DNA from: an uncultured Bacilli bacterium
GTDB taxonomy: Bacteria; Bacillota_I; Bacilli_A; RF39; UBA660
NCBI GenBank assembly: GCA_934096815.1
Contig: CAKOMY010000011.1
Span: 1-35,075 of the forward strand
DNA: 35,075 nucleotides
Direction of reading: 5' to 3'
Made by a program: the position numbers and the translations under genes. The notes below the pieces were generated by a model. It had not been told where the DNA came from. It saw only the letters and a list, made by a program, of their open reading frames with translations, and searched no databases. Shown here in pieces: positions 33,591 to 35,075 of the stretch; position 1 is the first letter of the stretch, and each line of letters opens with the position of its first letter.

Positions 33591-34325
33591 CTATTTTAAT
33601 TTCTTTTCTAATTTATCTAAATTAACAAATGCTTCTTCCAAACTATTTGGCATAGCATAATAAGAGGTAAATCCAATTCTTTTATTTACAAGATTAATCA
33701 TTTTATAAAAATTATATAAAGACTTTGCTAAAGCATTTTTATCATCAAACTTAACTAAATCAGGTTCAAAATCAATTAACTGTACATTTAAAGAATCATC
33801 AACTAAGAAGTTTCTAGCATGAATATCAATATAAGCAATTCCTTTACTATGAAGTTCTGACAAAATAATTAAACATTTTCGATATAATTCCAGTAATTCC
33901 TTAAGGGTAACTTCTTCCTTTATTTCATATAACTGACTAGATGTTTCATAATAAGGTATTTTTTGACCAATTATTTTGCCATCTAATGTAACAACACCAA
34001 GTGGAAAAGAAGTTCGTTTAACTCGTTCTTGAAAATTTTGTAATTTTGATATAAGTTTTTCATCTTGAAAACCATTAAAATCAGGATCATAAAAACATTT
34101 ATAAATTCTAAGTGCAACAGATGGATCAAAAGTAGACTTATAAATATAAACACCTTCATCATTTAAATCCATACTACTACGTTTGAAATTATCTTTTATT
34201 TCTCTATTTGTTTCATTTACAAGTGTTCCAAGATTTCCAAATATATTAGATGACGTATAAGCAACTTCGCTTATATTAGGATATAATATACCATTTTTAT
34301 CTATAAATTTATCTCTTATTTCCAT
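33591..34325 (-). CDS. protein-kinase-like phosphotransferase
   Basis: A 244-residue soluble protein with a kinase-fold core. VALRIYKC (Lys76) may provide the ATP-binding Lys. LSELHSKGIAYIDIHARNFL has the catalytic Asp167 and metal-binding Asn172, and VQLIDFEPD supplies a DFG-like Asp185. The fold resembles RIO, ABC1 or LPS-kinase-type atypical kinases rather than eukaryotic Ser/Thr kinases. The substrate is unknown. The start is supported by GGAAATAT upstream. About 290 bases without a gene separate it from the next gene downstream. It is adjacent to the glycine-rich protein, but no functional link is evident. Confidence 0.65.
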   Translation of the reverse strand: MEIRDKFIDKNGILYPNISEVAYTSSNIFGNLGTLVNETNREIKDNFKRSSMDLNDEGVYIYKSTFDPSVALRIYKCFYDPDFNGFQDEKLISKLQNFQERVKRTSFPLGVVTLDGKIIGQKIPYYETSSQLYEIKEEVTLKELLELYRKCLIILSELHSKGIAYIDIHARNFLVDDSLNVQLIDFEPDLVKFDDKNALAKSLYNFYKMINLVNKRIGFTSYYAMPNSLEEAFVNLDKLEKKLK

Positions 34326-34412
34326 AATATTTCCTTTCTAAGAAACCTTAATATAGCACTTAAAATTCTTTTTTACAATAAAAATTTATTTCATATTTTT
34401 GTATTTTAATAT

Positions 34413-35075
34413 TTATTCTTTATGATTACGAATTATTACAATGCCTGAACCGCCCTTTCCACCAGCACCGAGTTTAGATCCACGTTGACCTCCGCCGCCA
34501 CCGCCACCAGTATTGATTGTTCCATCATAGCCAGCTAAGTGAGAATCTGTCCCGCCTTGTCCACCACCACCAGCACCACCGGCTTTAGTATTGCCACCAC
34601 CGCCACCAGAATATAATGTACCACCAATTTCACCAAACTCACGGGTCGTTGTCCCTTGTCCTGTTCCACCTTTCCAAGTATAAGTAGTACTTCCAGAAGT
34701 AGTTTTATATGTTTCAGCATTTGCTCCATCAGATGCACCTATGCGACCCTTTACACCTCCACCGGATCCACCATTTCCTCCAGCATGTCTTGTTTTAGCA
34801 CCAAATCCTCCTGCTGCCGATTGATTAAATGCAGTTGATGCTTTTCCATCAGCACTTGATCCTTGTCCGCCATCTCCTACTACTATTTCATATAATACGT
34901 TATTTTCGACTTTAATATTTTTAACTGTTGTGGTATATCCTCCGCCACCGCCAGAACTACCAGCACCAGAATCTGCTTGACTTCCAGCACCGCCACCACC
35001 AACTAAAAAGACATCTAATACTGAAACTGGTGAATCAAACGTTAATGTTCCACTCGTTAAAAATCTTATCTTCCA
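34413..35075 (-). CDS. glycine-rich surface- or tail-like protein, 5' end outside the window
   Basis: The minus strand is open from the window edge to TAA at 34413, 221 codons. It reads WKIRFLTSGTLTFDSPVSVL, then DVFLVGGGGAGSQADSGAGS, with very Gly-rich runs throughout (YSGGGGGNTKAGGAGGGG, GGKGGSGIVIIRNH). VLDVFLVGGGG and the final GGSGIVIIR are the hallmarks of the glycine-rich domain found in phage tail fibres and large bacterial surface proteins. GC is visibly higher than in the rest of the window because of GGT/GGC/GGA codons. Function as adhesin or receptor-binding domain is inferred from such families. Confidence 0.75.
   Translation of the reverse strand, partial: WKIRFLTSGTLTFDSPVSVLDVFLVGGGGAGSQADSGAGSSGGGGGYTTTVKNIKVENNVLYEIVVGDGGQGSSADGKASTAFNQSAAGGFGAKTRHAGGNGGSGGGVKGRIGASDGANAETYKTTSGSTTYTWKGGTGQGTTTREFGEIGGTLYSGGGGGNTKAGGAGGGGQGGTDSHLAGYDGTINTGGGGGGGQRGSKLGAGGKGGSGIVIIRNHKE

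Noticed and set aside
34535..34838. Two open frames on opposite strands inside the glycine-rich gene
   Set aside because: Both are by-products of repetitive Gly codons; the coding frame is the one ending GIVIIRNHKE at 34413.
1..35075. CRISPR arrays, tRNA or rRNA genes, intact transposases
   Set aside because: No regularly spaced repeats, no cloverleaf-like or rRNA-like stretches and no transposase motifs were noticed. A scan with dedicated software could still find a divergent RNA.

Overview
The window is AT-rich DNA with strong gene-strand bias. Almost every gene lies on the minus strand; the exceptions are an M16 peptidase pair, one small unknown gene and one gene relic on plus. It looks like a chromosomal segment of an uncultured low-GC Bacillota (Bacilli/Mollicutes-allied gut type). 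Supporting this are strong AGGAGG-type ribosome sites, Bacillota gene families (YmfF/YmfH-like M16 pair, YqeY, OatA-like acyltransferase, LiaF-like protein) and a SpoIVB sporulation protease. Genes overlapping as ATGA (near 22973, 24022 and 25142) show that UGA is a stop codon, so this is not a Mycoplasma-code genome.

Left part (1-8.5 kb), accessory DNA. It holds an ADP-ribosylglycohydrolase, a nucleoside 2-deoxyribosyltransferase-like protein and an RNA-repair-type HAD phosphatase. Between them are decayed mobile-element genes: two RhuM C-terminal scraps, a DinD fragment with an amber codon, and the C-terminal helicase end of a large SNF2 protein typical of conjugative elements. A permease-ATPase-permease ABC exporter resembling the Vex1/2/3 layout follows, then a divergent uracil-DNA-glycosylase-fold protein and a RhuM N-terminal piece. 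The RhuM pieces 6 kb apart are nearly complementary.

Middle part (8.7-22.7 kb). It carries a YmfF/YmfH-like M16 pair on plus, a small nucleotidyltransferase-fold protein, an alpha/beta-hydrolase relic, a SemiSWEET-type transporter, a HAD phosphatase and a membrane protein whose start is one base out of frame. Next come a CtpE-like P-type ATPase, two unknown proteins, a peptidoglycan O-acetyltransferase-like protein with an extra degenerate SGNH domain, and asparagine synthetase B. A near-identical 40-bp element sits at the same distance upstream of the P-type ATPase and of the 233-residue unknown gene.

Right part (22.7-35 kb). A tightly overlapping operon encodes a LiaF-like protein, a DUF4097-like protein, a MazG-like pyrophosphohydrolase and an HD-domain protein, ending in a broken prolyl-tRNA-editing gene. 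It is followed by two tandem paralogues of unknown function, ung, a truncated NUDIX/NrtR-like relic, yqeY, rpsU, a membrane protein, rpmG-efp, psd, a membrane protein, spoIVB, a membrane protein, a kinase-like protein and a glycine-rich surface- or tail-like protein running off the edge. Several promoters and intrinsic terminators can be read directly.

No tRNA, rRNA, CRISPR array, intact insertion sequence or complete phage was seen. The most unusual items are the ICE/RhuM graveyard, the double-SGNH acyltransferase, the paired 40-bp promoter element, the SpoIVB with a probable missing catalytic Asp, and the tandem unknown paralogues.
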